Source: CBDBES01 sp965204465
GTDB lineage: Bacteria; Spirochaetota; Leptospiria; Turneriellales; CBDBES01
Reading direction: 5' to 3'
Assembly (NCBI GenBank): GCA_965204465.1
Contig: OZ241995.1
Location: 806,001-870,000, forward strand
Length of the DNA stretch: 64,000 nucleotides
Shown here: piece by piece, positions 17,125 to 26,404 of the stretch
Layout: each line of letters starts with the position of its first letter
Numbering within the stretch: the stretch's first letter is position 1
Translations under genes and position numbers: made by a program
Notes under the pieces: generated by a model
The model's input: only the letters and a program-made list of their open reading frames with translations
Database searches by the model: none
Told to the model about the DNA's origin: nothing

Positions 17125-19053
17125 TTAGATAGCCTTCTCCATGATCTTTGACATTAATTTTCCAAAATTATTGGTATTTACGATATCGCCACCCTCCGCA
17201 ATGATCGCATAATTATGAAGTAATTCCGCATACTCTTTGATGGTAGGATCATCCTTATTCAGTTTGAATTTTTCATGAAGTTTTTGAATAATAGGGTGGT
17301 CTGGATTCAGCTGCAGAATACGCTTAGAAGGAGGCATATTTTGACCGCTTTTGCGTAATAGTTTCTCTAAATGAAGACTCAATCCAGCGTCATCTCTGAT
17401 CACACAGGCCGGATAAGAAATCAAGTTTTTAGTGATCTGTACTTCTTTAATATGCGCATCTAATGCAGATTGGATGGTCTTCAAGAAATCAGCCATTTTT
17501 TCCTGATCTTTTTTGACTTCCTTCTCATCCACCAATTCTTTTGCTGCCTCTTCTACAGAAATGATTTTTTTTGACTCAAATTCTCCAATGGATTGAGTTA
17601 CAAATTCATCCAATGGATCTAGCATATAAAGAATTTCATATCCTTTTCTTTTAAATGTTTCTAAATGGGGAGAACTCTCTGCCACCTCTCTCGAATCTCC
17701 GGTGACATAATAAATACTCTTCTGATCATCCAGCATTCTACCTACATATTCTTTTAGACTGGTAAGTTTATCATCTGAAAAAGAAGAAGGATAAAGAAGT
17801 AATTGCACTAATTTGTCTTTATTCTCAAAGTCAGAGCTAACACCTTCTTTTAATGCCAAACCAAACTCCTTCCAGAATTCTAAATATTTATCTCTTTCTT
17901 TTTCGAATATTTGTTTAAGAGTAGATATTACCTTATTGGTAAGCCCTTTTTTAATGACAGATATATGAACATCTTTTTGCAGTAGCTCTCTGGATATGTT
18001 CAGGGATAATGCAGAAGAATCCACCACCCCTTTTACAAATCTTAAATAAGTGGGCAATAATTCATCCATATCTTCTACGATCAGAACCCTTTTTACATAG
18101 AGACGCAATCCGCTCTTGTAGTTTTGATAAAATAGATCGAAGGGGGCCTTAGAGGGTAAAAATAAGAGAGCCGTATACTCAATACGACCTTCTGCCTGAA
18201 AAGTAATGGTTCTGAATGGTTCATTCCAATCATGAGAAATATATTTATAGAATTCGTTGTATTCTTCTTTTTTGACTTCGTTTTTAGGACGTGTCCATAT
18301 AGGCTTCATTGAGTTAAGTGTCTTATCTTCTATTATCTTATTTTTCTTGCCCCCCTCTATTGGTTTACCATCCTTATCTTTTTCTACTTCTTCTGTTTCT
18401 TCTTTCATTACAATTGGATAGCTAATAAAGTCAGAATATTGCTTTACAATGTTTTTAAGAGTAAATGGTTCTGTGAAATCCTCCAGCCCATCTTCGGGGT
18501 CACTCTTTTTAAGATATAATATAACAGAAGTGCCATTTTTATCTCTTGAACCATCCTGAATAGTATAGGTACCGTCTCCTTTAGATTCCCATTGAAATGC
18601 CTGTTTTTCTCCTGCCTTTAGAGTTATGATCTCTACCCTATCGGTTACCATAAATACAGAGTAGAAACCTACCCCAAACTTTCCGATAAATTCTGCAATA
18701 TGCTCTTTATTTTTTTGCTTTTGCATTTTTTGTATTAATTCTTCTGTTCCTGATTTTGCGATAGTGCCTATATTTTCTATCAGTTCTTTTTTTGTCATGC
18801 CAATTCCATTGTCATGCACGGCTAAGGTTCTTTTCTTAGGGTCCGCCTCTAGCCGGATTTCTGGCTTTTCGTCACCCTTTACCAGATTTTTTTGGGTAAG
18901 TGATTTGAATCTCAATTTATCCAATGCATCCGAAGAATTGGATATAAGCTCTCTTAAAAATATTTCTTTTTTGCTATAAACAGAACTTACCATAAGATCG
19001 AGTATCTTCTGGGTTTCTGCTTCAAATCTCATTTTTTGTGCTGTCTGTGCCAC
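17125..19053 (-). CDS. htpG: Chaperone protein HtpG (Hsp90)
   Basis: A 642-residue Hsp90. The N-terminal GHKL ATPase shows ELISNSSDALDKLRF (Glu and Asn for ATP and magnesium), DNGIGMTKKELIENIGTIAKSGT, and the lid-side GKFGVGFYSVFMV. The middle domain has the catalytic-arginine region (SLNISRELLQKD) and the C-terminus the dimerisation part. There is no MEEVD tail, as expected in bacteria. It is the first gene of the minus-strand run ending at the GIY-YIG gene. I saw no CIRCE-type inverted repeat upstream, so heat control by HrcA is not supported here. Confidence 0.97.
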   Translation of the reverse strand: MAQTAQKMRFEAETQKILDLMVSSVYSKKEIFLRELISNSSDALDKLRFKSLTQKNLVKGDEKPEIRLEADPKKRTLAVHDNGIGMTKKELIENIGTIAKSGTEELIQKMQKQKNKEHIAEFIGKFGVGFYSVFMVTDRVEIITLKAGEKQAFQWESKGDGTYTIQDGSRDKNGTSVILYLKKSDPEDGLEDFTEPFTLKNIVKQYSDFISYPIVMKEETEEVEKDKDGKPIEGGKKNKIIEDKTLNSMKPIWTRPKNEVKKEEYNEFYKYISHDWNEPFRTITFQAEGRIEYTALLFLPSKAPFDLFYQNYKSGLRLYVKRVLIVEDMDELLPTYLRFVKGVVDSSALSLNISRELLQKDVHISVIKKGLTNKVISTLKQIFEKERDKYLEFWKEFGLALKEGVSSDFENKDKLVQLLLYPSSFSDDKLTSLKEYVGRMLDDQKSIYYVTGDSREVAESSPHLETFKRKGYEILYMLDPLDEFVTQSIGEFESKKIISVEEAAKELVDEKEVKKDQEKMADFLKTIQSALDAHIKEVQITKNLISYPACVIRDDAGLSLHLEKLLRKSGQNMPPSKRILQLNPDHPIIQKLHEKFKLNKDDPTIKEYAELLHNYAIIAEGGDIVNTNNFGKLMSKIMEKAI

Positions 19054-19295
19054 AAGGACCTCTCTAAAAATTTAATTTAATTCAAATACAAAGGATAATG
19101 ATCGTAGGATCATTTTTAAAATAAAATTATCCCGCTAGTATTTTATATTGTATACTATTTCAAAAATAGAATTTATATTTCAATTTCACTTCTGTATCTG
19201 TATGTCAACTAAAATTTTTAGCTGTAATGTAGAAACGAGCCTGTGCGCCAACTTAAAAACATTTACATTTTTGAGTTTTTTATTTTTTATGTCCC

Positions 19296-19535
19296 ATGAA
19301 CAATAGATTTGCACAAAGCGATAGAGATCAACTTATGATGTTTTCCCCTACTCTGGGAGATAATCTTGATAAGAATCACGAAATTTATGCATTTGTTAAG
19401 CTTTTGGATACAGAAGATGATTTAATGTTACATAAAGCAGAGAAATACATGAAGCTCACGGTTAGCTACCGATCGTCTACCTACAAGAGTAAGCTGAGAA
19501 AAAAGAAGAGTTTACAATGTCAATCACTCAGATAA
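19296..19535 (+). pseudogene. Transposase N-terminal remnant, IS1182-like
   Basis: The first 45 residues (FAQSDRDQLMMFSPTLG, DKNHEIYAFVKLLDTEDD) look like the start of IS1182-family transposases, which open with a short helix, a 'Q..L.P' segment and '..H.vy.f...'. After that the frame loses resemblance and ends at codon 80; no DDE catalytic part is present. It lies just before the broken type I restriction gene, consistent with insertion-sequence activity having damaged the locus. The family call is from motif memory, not alignment. Confidence 0.4.
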
Positions 19536-19582
19536 CAAAGGCTAGTCTTATGAGACCAATAAAAAATCAGTGTTATCTGAGT
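19526..19582. repeat. 12-bp perfect inverted repeat between transposase remnant and hsdS
   Basis: ACTCAGATAACA (19526-19537) and TGTTATCTGAGT (19571-19582) are exact reverse complements separated by 33 bases. It may be a remnant of insertion-sequence ends or a stem-loop before hsdS. No T-run follows, so it is not a classic terminator. Confidence 0.4.
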
Positions 19583-19610
19583 AATCTGTGTAAATCCGTG
19601 ATCCAGACAG

Positions 19611-20888
19611 ATGAGTAAACAAAAAAAATTAATACCCCAGCTGCGCTTTCCAGAGTTTGAAAAGGATGGGGAGTGGGAGGAAAAGAAGGCTGGCGAATGT
19701 TTGCAAAAAAATCACACAAGGAGGAACGCCAAGCACATCAAACAAAGAATATTGGAACGGAAAAATCAATTGGATTACTCCTGCCGAAAAGTTGCATAGT
19801 TTCAAAAACTAATTTACCAATTGATAGCCTCGTTCTGAGTAATGACTCAAAATGATGTCATAATTCCTGCTTCAGGTGAAACGCAAGAGGATATTGCAAC
19901 AGCATCATGTGTGTTAAAAAGTGGGGTGGCATTAGGTGGTGATATAAATATTATTCGCTCAAGTATTAACGGTGTGTTTTTATCATACTATTTAAACAAT
20001 GCTAAAAAAAGAGAAATTGCTAAATTGTCACAAGGTATTTCAGTAGTTCATCTTTATTCAAGTCAATTAGCAACATTAGAAATAGAAATCCCCAATCCCA
20101 AAGAACAACAACGCATAGCCGATTGTCTTTCTTCCATTGATGATTTGATTACAGCCCAAGCCCAAAAGCTAGAAGCCCTAAAAAAACACAAAAAAGGCCT
20201 GCTACAAAAACTCTTCCCCGCCCAGGGTGAGACTATGCCGGCATTGCGCTTTCCGGAGTTTGAAAAGGATGGAGAGTGGGAGGAAAAAAGGCTGGCGAAT
20301 GTTTAAAAAATCACACAAGGAGGAACGCCAAGCACATCAAACAAAGAATATTGGAACGGAAAAATCAATTGGATTACTCCTGCCGAAATGGGCAAGACAT
20401 TGAGCCCTTTTATCTCTAAGTCAGCCAGGCAAATTACTGTGAAAGGACTCAACAAATGTTCATCTGAGCTTTTGCCCGAGCACTCAATCATCATATCGAC
20501 AAGAGCACCGATAGGATTGCTGGCGATTAACGCGGAAAAAACAGCAATTAATCAAGGATGCAAGGGACTAATCCCAAACAAGGAATATGACTATAAATAC
20601 CTCTATTATATCCTTCTGCAAAACAAATGGAAATTGAATGATTTAGGTGCTGGAAGCACATTTAAGGAGTTAACAGCAGATGCTCTAAAACAGTTTGAAA
20701 TTTTCATTCCCAATCCCAAAGAACAACAAAAAATAGCCGCCTGTCTTTCTTCTATTGATGATTTGATTACAGCCCAAGCCCAAAAGTTAGAAGCCCTAAA
20801 AAAATACAAAAAGGGTTTGCTACAGGGACTATTCCCAGCTGTAAACGAGGATGCCCAAACATGGCCGCATAAAAACAACAAGAATTAG
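19611..20888 (+). pseudogene. hsdS: Broken type I restriction specificity subunit (hsdS)
   Basis: The whole HsdS architecture can be traced, but the frame is interrupted. Start MSKQKKLIPQLRFPEFEKDG leads into target-recognition domain 1, then a conserved helix (NPKEQQRIADCLSSIDDLITAQAQKLEALKK), then a second FPEFEKDGEWEEKRLANV, domain 2, and a second copy of the helix ending GLLQGLFPA. Damage seen: an extra base near 19685 in the first copy; further frame changes between about 19790 and 19845; and an in-frame TAA at 20304-20306 where the first copy has TGC AAA. About 145 bp at 19642-19790 and 20245-20388 are nearly identical, so both domains begin with the same sequence. No intact hsdM or hsdR is adjacent. 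Confidence 0.85.
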
Positions 20889-20935
20889 GCAAAATACTTT
20901 GGCGAGTCCATGAACTAAGGGGAGCCATGAATTAG
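20861..20935 (+). pseudogene. hsdM: hsdM N-terminal remnant
   Basis: Reading from ATG 20861 gives MAA, a stop, then KQQELGKILWRVHELRGAMN and a stop. Apart from the nonsense codon and a short internal loss, this is the start of type I methyltransferase HsdM (family text like QELGKTLW...LRGAMN). The remnant overlaps the last codons of hsdS in another frame, and nothing of the catalytic NPPF domain follows. It shows that an hsdM gene once lay downstream. Confidence 0.7.
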
Positions 20936-21118
20936 GATGGCTTCTCTGCGTTCCCTTCTGGTGTCATTTACATTATTATTTTCAAAATTAGGATTGATAC
21001 GAAACCGGACTACTGGGGAGTTCCATTTTGACTTGTAATGATCCAGCCACATGAAGCTACTTAAATTGACAACGCATGCCATTAGAAATATTCTTGTTAA
21101 AGTCTTATTCAGATCCAT
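20915..21118 (-). CDS. Small hypothetical protein with an N-terminal hydrophobic segment
   Basis: A 67-residue frame starting at the ATG that overlaps the 3' end of the cysteine-rich gene by 14 bases, suggesting coupling. Residues 8-25 are hydrophobic (TRIFLMACVVNLSSFMWL) and could be a signal or a single membrane segment. The rest is polar and basic. Its end overlaps the hsdM remnant on the other strand. I do not recognise it. Confidence 0.35.
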   Translation of the reverse strand: MDLNKTLTRIFLMACVVNLSSFMWLDHYKSKWNSPVVRFRINPNFENNNVNDTRRERREAILIHGSP

Positions 21119-21578
21119 CGTTTACCTCCATTAAAATACATTGTCCATTGGAACATATTGTCGATACAGGGAGTGGCTGAGGACAAGCACATTGAGTCAT
21201 AGAAACAACACCATCTCTCCATTCACATGGATCATCACACCTTTGATTGATCGTATTAACTTCTTGTAGAAAGTCTGTTTCTATATTCTTGTTGATAGCC
21301 ACTCTAATTCCACAGCATCCAAAAGCAGAGCAGCTTGGTGATTTAGGTCTGGATATTATGCAATCACTATCATTTTGGCATGTATTGCGTTCTCGGTATT
21401 TTTTGAATACTTCTCTTAAATCATTACTAACATTAACCTGAATATCGTAACAATAAGGAATTTTAGTGCGAGGAATTTTAGTGCAATAGGGGGATAGACC
21501 AAAAGTGAATAATGATCCTACAACAAGAACAAAAATGATAGATTTACAGTACTCTTTAGGGTGAATGAAATTTTTCAT
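21105..21578 (-). CDS. Cysteine-rich secreted protein
   Basis: A 157-residue exported protein. Residues 10-30 are a hydrophobic signal segment (YCKSIIFVLVVGSLFTFGL). The mature part has about 14 cysteines in patterns such as CQNDSDCII, CSAFGCCG, CDDPCEW, CACPQP and CSNGQCIL. The CxxDxDC pattern recurs in small disulfide-bonded secreted proteins of many environmental bacteria; no activity is known to me. It needs an oxidising compartment, so the periplasm or cell surface is likely. Confidence 0.6.
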   Translation of the reverse strand: MKNFIHPKEYCKSIIFVLVVGSLFTFGLSPYCTKIPRTKIPYCYDIQVNVSNDLREVFKKYRERNTCQNDSDCIISRPKSPSCSAFGCCGIRVAINKNIETDFLQEVNTINQRCDDPCEWRDGVVSMTQCACPQPLPVSTICSNGQCILMEVNDGSE

Positions 21579-21734
21579 AGGACCTCATAATAGTTATATT
21601 TTAAGCTAATTGATCTTGAAGAGATATCTAAAAGACCTGTTATTATGTCAAGCATTTATACTTTTTCACCTTACGAGGTGCAAAACATCTATGCTTTGCA
21701 GGGATGGGGGTATAAAGAAGAAGAAAAAACAGGG

Positions 21735-21757
21735 AAATTGGAATAGCATTCCAATTT
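21735..21757 (-). terminator. Rho-independent terminator of the yidC-jag-mnmE operon
   Basis: A perfect 10-bp stem with a 3-base loop (AAATTGGAAT, AGC, ATTCCAATTT). On the minus strand it is followed by CCCTGTTTTTTCTTC, a T-rich run. It lies 34 bases beyond the mnmE stop, the expected place for the end of this transcript. The stem is AT-rich, so it may be a moderate terminator. Confidence 0.6.
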
Positions 21758-21790
21758 TGAACTTAAAATAGAATGTCATTCAACTCTATA

Positions 21791-23200
21791 TTATTTACCG
21801 ATACAGAAACGACTGAATATTCGGCCTAAAATTTCTTCATTAGAAATATTACCGGTTAATTGACCGATCAAATTCAGAGAAATTTGTAATGTGGAAACAA
21901 AAAGTTCATGTTGTGCATTGAATGTAATGAGTTCAAGAGCCTCTTTCAATATTTCGAGTATCTGTTCAAATATCTCAACTTGCCAGGCAGATAATAGTAT
22001 ACCTTCCTGATCAGATTTTTTACTGATCACCATTTTTTTGAATTTCTTTATAAATTTGTCCATATTCTTTTGTTCTACTAAAGATATTTGCATAAAATTT
22101 TGGAATATTTCGGGCAATGCAAACCCATTCTTCCAACTAAAATGCATAATATCTAATTTATTTAAAAGAGTGAATACCTTAATATCTTCAGAATGTTTAA
22201 CTTGTTTCTGTAATTCCTGGATGGGGGCTTCTTCCAGTGCTTTTTTAAATGGTAAACTAGTATCCAGTAAAAAAAGGATCATATTTGCCTGGGCTGCTTT
22301 TTCCAGGCTTTTTTCTACCCCTAATTTTTCAATAGAGGAATGACTATTTTTATCTTTTATGATCCGTATCCCAGCGGTGTCCACAAAACGAACGGGTATA
22401 CCATCTAGTATAATTTCTGCTTCTATAAAATCGCGTGTTGTACCGGGTATACTAGATACAATGGCTCTTTCTCTTCCATAAAGATAATTTAAAAGAGAAG
22501 ACTTGCCTACATTAGGGGCCCCTAGAATAACAATTTCCATTCCATTTCTATATATCTGCATGCTTTTAGAAACTTCCAGCAAAGAGTGTACTTTAAGGAT
22601 CAGATCATTTAAAATTTTACTCTTTTCTTTTTTTTCTGAAAAATGAATGCCTTCGTCAATGAAATCTAATTCTGCCGAAGAATCGGCTACCAGGTTCAAT
22701 AAATCACTTCTGAATTGAAGTAGCATAGAACGAAATCTACCTTGCTTCATCCTAAGAGCGCTTTGCAAGGAAAATATACTTTTAGAAGTAATGATCTCAT
22801 TGACTGCTTCTGCCTGGGTAATGTCTAATTTTCCAGACAAAAAAGCCCTTTTTGTAAACTCTCCTGGTTGTGCTGGTCTGAATCCTATTTTATACAGGAT
22901 ATTCAGTATTTTCTCTAGTATCAGAGGGTTGCCATGAGCATGTATTTCTACAGAATCTTCACCTGTATAGGATTTAGGCGAATTAAAAGAAATTACAATG
23001 ACTTCATCTATGAAAGAATTTTTCCATAGAATAGAACCTAATATGGTTTTCCCGGGATGCTCTGTTAAAGATTGGATATTCTTTGAAAAGGGTTTGAAAA
23101 TACTCTGTAGTATCTTATGTGAATTACTACCAGATAAACGAATTACTCCTATGGCGCTTCTACCATAGGCAGATGCAATAGCGCAAATGGGTTCATTCAC
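21791..23200 (-). CDS. mnmE: tRNA modification GTPase MnmE
   Basis: A 469-residue GTPase that with MnmG adds carboxymethylaminomethyl (or related) groups to wobble uridine-34. The N-terminal tetrahydrofolate-binding domain has IASAYGRSAIGVIRLSG and HAHGNP. The inserted G domain has the P-loop GAPNVGKSS (227-235), the potassium-dependent switch PGTTRDF, DTAG and NKLD. The protein ends with the catalytic cysteine motif CIGK. It follows jag by five bases. Confidence 0.97.
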   Translation of the reverse strand: MNEPICAIASAYGRSAIGVIRLSGSNSHKILQSIFKPFSKNIQSLTEHPGKTILGSILWKNSFIDEVIVISFNSPKSYTGEDSVEIHAHGNPLILEKILNILYKIGFRPAQPGEFTKRAFLSGKLDITQAEAVNEIITSKSIFSLQSALRMKQGRFRSMLLQFRSDLLNLVADSSAELDFIDEGIHFSEKKEKSKILNDLILKVHSLLEVSKSMQIYRNGMEIVILGAPNVGKSSLLNYLYGRERAIVSSIPGTTRDFIEAEIILDGIPVRFVDTAGIRIIKDKNSHSSIEKLGVEKSLEKAAQANMILFLLDTSLPFKKALEEAPIQELQKQVKHSEDIKVFTLLNKLDIMHFSWKNGFALPEIFQNFMQISLVEQKNMDKFIKKFKKMVISKKSDQEGILLSAWQVEIFEQILEILKEALELITFNAQHELFVSTLQISLNLIGQLTGNISNEEILGRIFSRFCIGK

Positions 23201-23205
23201 CGGAT

Positions 23206-24000
23206 TTATGAAGTACTATCTTGATCTTCTTCAATTTTCTCTTTTGTAGTTTCAGAGTTTTTTATTTCTGTATTGGCAGTAGTTTCTTTTAATTCCTGAT
23301 CTTGTATGTTTTTAGAGGCTTCTTCTTCAGGGCCTTCATCCGACGGAGCAGAATTCAAAAGGCTTTCCGATGGGCGGATACATATTCTCTTATATGTCCC
23401 CGAACCTATCGATTCCGTGGTTATTTTATCGTTGCCTTGTAAGGCAATATAGATAACTCTTCTTTCATATGGATTAAGAGGTCTAAGTAGCCTGCTTTGA
23501 CGGATATCAACAACTTTCTCGGCCGCACTTAAGCCCATGCTTTCTAATCTCTTTTTGCGCCTTTCACGATAATTTTCAATGTCTAATATGATCTTCAATG
23601 GTTTTTTTAGTATTCTCTCTGTGATCACATTGATAATGATCTGTAGGGATTCCAGAGTTTTACCTTCTTTGCCTATTATATAAGAGGCTATAGAAGGTGC
23701 TTTTAATGTTACTATTATTTTTCCCTCTTCATTCTTGCTAATGTCAGATATATTTGCCCTAAATCCCATTTTATTTAAAATGGTTATGGCTACCCCTTTA
23801 ACCACTACGTTCACTGGGGTCTTATTTTCTACATAAAAGACATGATAAAGATTTGGTTTTTTAGTTCCAAAGCCTAAGAAACCAGAAATCCCTTTTTTAA
23901 AGATCTTTACATCGATATCCGAAGAGTCTGTTTCAAGATATTCACAGCTTAACTTTAAAGCCTGCTTATCAGATGTAGCATGTGTTTCAAGTATATACAT
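23206..24000 (-). CDS. jag: Jag/KhpB RNA-binding protein
   Basis: A 264-residue protein with the three-part Jag architecture. Residues 1-50 are the Jag_N domain (including KKGISGFLGFGTKKP), followed by a KH domain with the loop IIGKEGKTLESLQIIIN, then an R3H domain (NPYERRVIYIALQ, then GSGTYKRICIRPS). An extra acidic tail of about 50 residues, rich in Glu, Thr and Ser, is less usual. The protein binds RNA and is linked to division and envelope growth in Gram-positives. It is in the standard yidC-jag-mnmE order. Confidence 0.92.
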   Translation of the reverse strand: MYILETHATSDKQALKLSCEYLETDSSDIDVKIFKKGISGFLGFGTKKPNLYHVFYVENKTPVNVVVKGVAITILNKMGFRANISDISKNEEGKIIVTLKAPSIASYIIGKEGKTLESLQIIINVITERILKKPLKIILDIENYRERRKKRLESMGLSAAEKVVDIRQSRLLRPLNPYERRVIYIALQGNDKITTESIGSGTYKRICIRPSESLLNSAPSDEGPEEEASKNIQDQELKETTANTEIKNSETTKEKIEEDQDSTS

Positions 24001-24037
24001 TATTTTTCTACCTCCTCCTTAAATATTTGCCCTTATA

Positions 24038-25744
24038 TTATTCTTTTGGTTTTTCTTTTGGTTTTCCTTTGAAATCAGTGTATGCTTGTTGCATAATGGT
24101 CAATATATTTTGTACTGTCCAGTACAGTACTACCCCTGAGGGCATATTCCAGAAAAAGAAAATCAATATTAAAGGCATTAATTGCATTATTTTTTGTTGA
24201 GCTGAATTATCACCACCCATTCCAATATTCATGAATTTGCTTTGAGCAAATTGAGTCACCCCCATGATCATAGGCAGAATATTTACGTTGAAACTACCTA
24301 TAATGGGTATAGTATCTTCAAAAACATATACAGTATCAGGTTCAGAAAGATCATTGATCCACCCTTCAATAAAGGGAGACTTCCACAGATGGTATGAATC
24401 GGAAAAGGCGGTATATAATGCAATAAAAATGGGGATTTGTACCACAATCGGTAGACAGCCGCTAAGAGGATTTACCTTATGTTGTTGGTATAGACTCATG
24501 GTGCGTTTCTGTTTTTCTTGTGGATTATTTTTGTATTTCTCATTGATCTCTTTAATAAGTGGCTGTAGAGTACTCATTTTTTTCATTGAATTAGCCTGCT
24601 TTTGATTTAGGGGAAAAAAGATGATCTTAAAAAGAAGTGAGAATATGATGATCCCCCAGCCATAATTAGGAATGATCAAATAAAGCCAGTCTAAAATTTT
24701 AACGATCAGATCACGTATAGGGCCGGTGATACCAAAGTTAAAGGCTTCATATAATTTTTTATGGATTTGCTTTAAAAATGGATTTTGAAGCTTCATGGCC
24801 GAACTAATATTTACTGTTTCATTTTCTTTTGGCCCTGTATAAGCAATAAAATCTAATGTTTTTTTGCTCTTAGCCGGAATAAAAATTGATTTGAATTCTA
24901 CATGCGCTTCTTTTGCTTTTTGAAAAATGTATAGACCACTCGTTTTATTTTGTGGTTGCAATACCATGATCATGAATCTGGAGGAAGTACCAAAAAATTC
25001 AATTTCAGAATTCACATAGGAATCTGACTGATCGCTAGAACAACCTAGCCCAAACCCTACTGTAGAAATACTTTCAAAGCTGTCATTAGCAAAGTAAAAG
25101 TTATAGAAAGAAGCCTCTTCCCTGGAAGAATCTGAATTAGATTTGGGTCCAATGGGGCGCCCATTAATAAAATATATTTCTTCGATAACAATATCCTGAT
25201 TGGATAAATTTTGAACGTCCCAAAAATATTGCCAATAATGCATTTTTTGGTAAAAACGATATCTTTTCGTGACAACCGTAGGATATAGTTTTCCTTTGCT
25301 TTTCATATTCATGTTTGCTTTGGCCGTTACTTCTATAAAATTATCTGTTTTGGTCTGGTTTAATAGATATTCTGTTTCATGCAGTAATTTTAAAGAATAA
25401 GGAGTTTTATAGAATTCAAATCTGAATGGGCCATTGTCAGCTAGCTGGACGTTATTTTTTAATTCATTTTGTTCATTTCTATGCCTGAATGAGGAGATTA
25501 TGCCCCCTTTTGCCGATATCTCTATTTTAAAATTTTCTGTTTCGACATCTATTTTTTTTACTAGCCTTTGCGGATTCGCTGCTTTTTCAAAGTCTTGAAT
25601 GGTAATGGCATTTTCTGGAATCACATCAATTTTGGCAGAAGTATCTTCTTGTCCTGTTGCTGTAGGCTGGGCTAAAATAATATTGATGCTTAGGAAATAA
25701 AAAACGAATAGATTCCTGAAATATATTTTTATTAGCGAACTCAT
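24038..25744 (-). CDS. yidC: Membrane protein insertase YidC
   Basis: A 568-residue insertase of the Gram-negative type. It has an N-terminal membrane anchor, a large periplasmic P1 domain (about 60-345), and a conserved five-helix core from about 350 (LYLIIPNYGWGIIIFSLLFKIIFFPL, then GCLPIVVQIPIFIALYTAF, and VLYWTVQNILTIMQQ). It inserts inner-membrane proteins alone or with SecYEG. It is followed by jag and mnmE. The rpmH, rnpA and yidD genes that often precede yidC are not upstream; the next gene reads away. Confidence 0.96.
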   Translation of the reverse strand: MSSLIKIYFRNLFVFYFLSINIILAQPTATGQEDTSAKIDVIPENAITIQDFEKAANPQRLVKKIDVETENFKIEISAKGGIISSFRHRNEQNELKNNVQLADNGPFRFEFYKTPYSLKLLHETEYLLNQTKTDNFIEVTAKANMNMKSKGKLYPTVVTKRYRFYQKMHYWQYFWDVQNLSNQDIVIEEIYFINGRPIGPKSNSDSSREEASFYNFYFANDSFESISTVGFGLGCSSDQSDSYVNSEIEFFGTSSRFMIMVLQPQNKTSGLYIFQKAKEAHVEFKSIFIPAKSKKTLDFIAYTGPKENETVNISSAMKLQNPFLKQIHKKLYEAFNFGITGPIRDLIVKILDWLYLIIPNYGWGIIIFSLLFKIIFFPLNQKQANSMKKMSTLQPLIKEINEKYKNNPQEKQKRTMSLYQQHKVNPLSGCLPIVVQIPIFIALYTAFSDSYHLWKSPFIEGWINDLSEPDTVYVFEDTIPIIGSFNVNILPMIMGVTQFAQSKFMNIGMGGDNSAQQKIMQLMPLILIFFFWNMPSGVVLYWTVQNILTIMQQAYTDFKGKPKEKPKE

Positions 25745-25913
25745 GAATAATTACATTAGTATCCTAGAAATTGCTTTATACAATTTTTAATATTTTAAAT
25801 AGGATAAAGTTTAAATTCTATTGCAGAAGTAAAGCTTTGTTTTGTCTAAAATTGATAAATATTGTAACTTTCGCATTGAGATCCATTTTCAGTTTTTGCA
25901 GATCATTTTAAAC

Positions 25914-25941
25914 TTGACAAAATATTTATTGGTTTTATATA
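25914..25941 (+). promoter_or_regulatory. Sigma-70-type promoter of the DUF1801/VOC genes
   Basis: TTGACA at 25914-25919 and TATATA at 25936-25941, spacing 16 bases, about 23 bases before the ATG at 25964. The -35 box is a perfect consensus match. Confidence 0.55.
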
Positions 25942-25963
25942 TTTATTACCATTAAGTATTAAA

Positions 25964-26386
25964 ATGTATAAATTAAAAACAACAGAAAATAAAAAGAGCG
26001 TTAAATTTTTCCTAAGCAATATTGGGGATAGGCAAAAAGAAAAAGATTGTTTAGAAGTTCTATCCATAATGAAAAAAATAACTAGAAAAGAACCTAAAAT
26101 GTGGGGTAGTAGTATTATTGGTTTTGGAAACTATCATTATAAATATGATAGTGGCCATGAAGGGGATTATTTCCTTACTGGTTTTTCACCACGCAAGCAA
26201 AATCTTACCATATATATTATGCCTGGGTTTTCCAAATATGGCTCATTAATGAAAAAGCTGGGTAAGTATAAAACGGGCAAGTCATGTCTTTATGTTAAAA
26301 AATTAGAGGACATTGATAAAGAAGTTTTAAAAAAATTAATTGCCAGTTCAGTAGAATATATGCAAAAGGCATATAAAACAAAATAA
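25964..26386 (+). CDS. DUF1801-containing protein
   Basis: A 140-residue cytoplasmic protein of the DUF1801/YdhG-like family. The family text is visible as EPKMWGSSIIGFGNYHYKY, followed by YFLTGFSPRKQNLTIYIMPGF, GKYKTGKSCLYVKKLEDID and a C-terminal helix. No catalytic function is established. It begins at ATG 25964 after a good promoter, and the VOC gene follows 18 bases later, so they form a two-gene unit. Confidence 0.85.
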   Translation: MYKLKTTENKKSVKFFLSNIGDRQKEKDCLEVLSIMKKITRKEPKMWGSSIIGFGNYHYKYDSGHEGDYFLTGFSPRKQNLTIYIMPGFSKYGSLMKKLGKYKTGKSCLYVKKLEDIDKEVLKKLIASSVEYMQKAYKTK

Positions 26387-26404
26387 AAACGGAGAAAATA
26401 TAAA

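Noticed and set aside
19054..19295. CIRCE operator upstream of htpG
   Set aside because: No TTAGCACTC-type inverted repeat is present.
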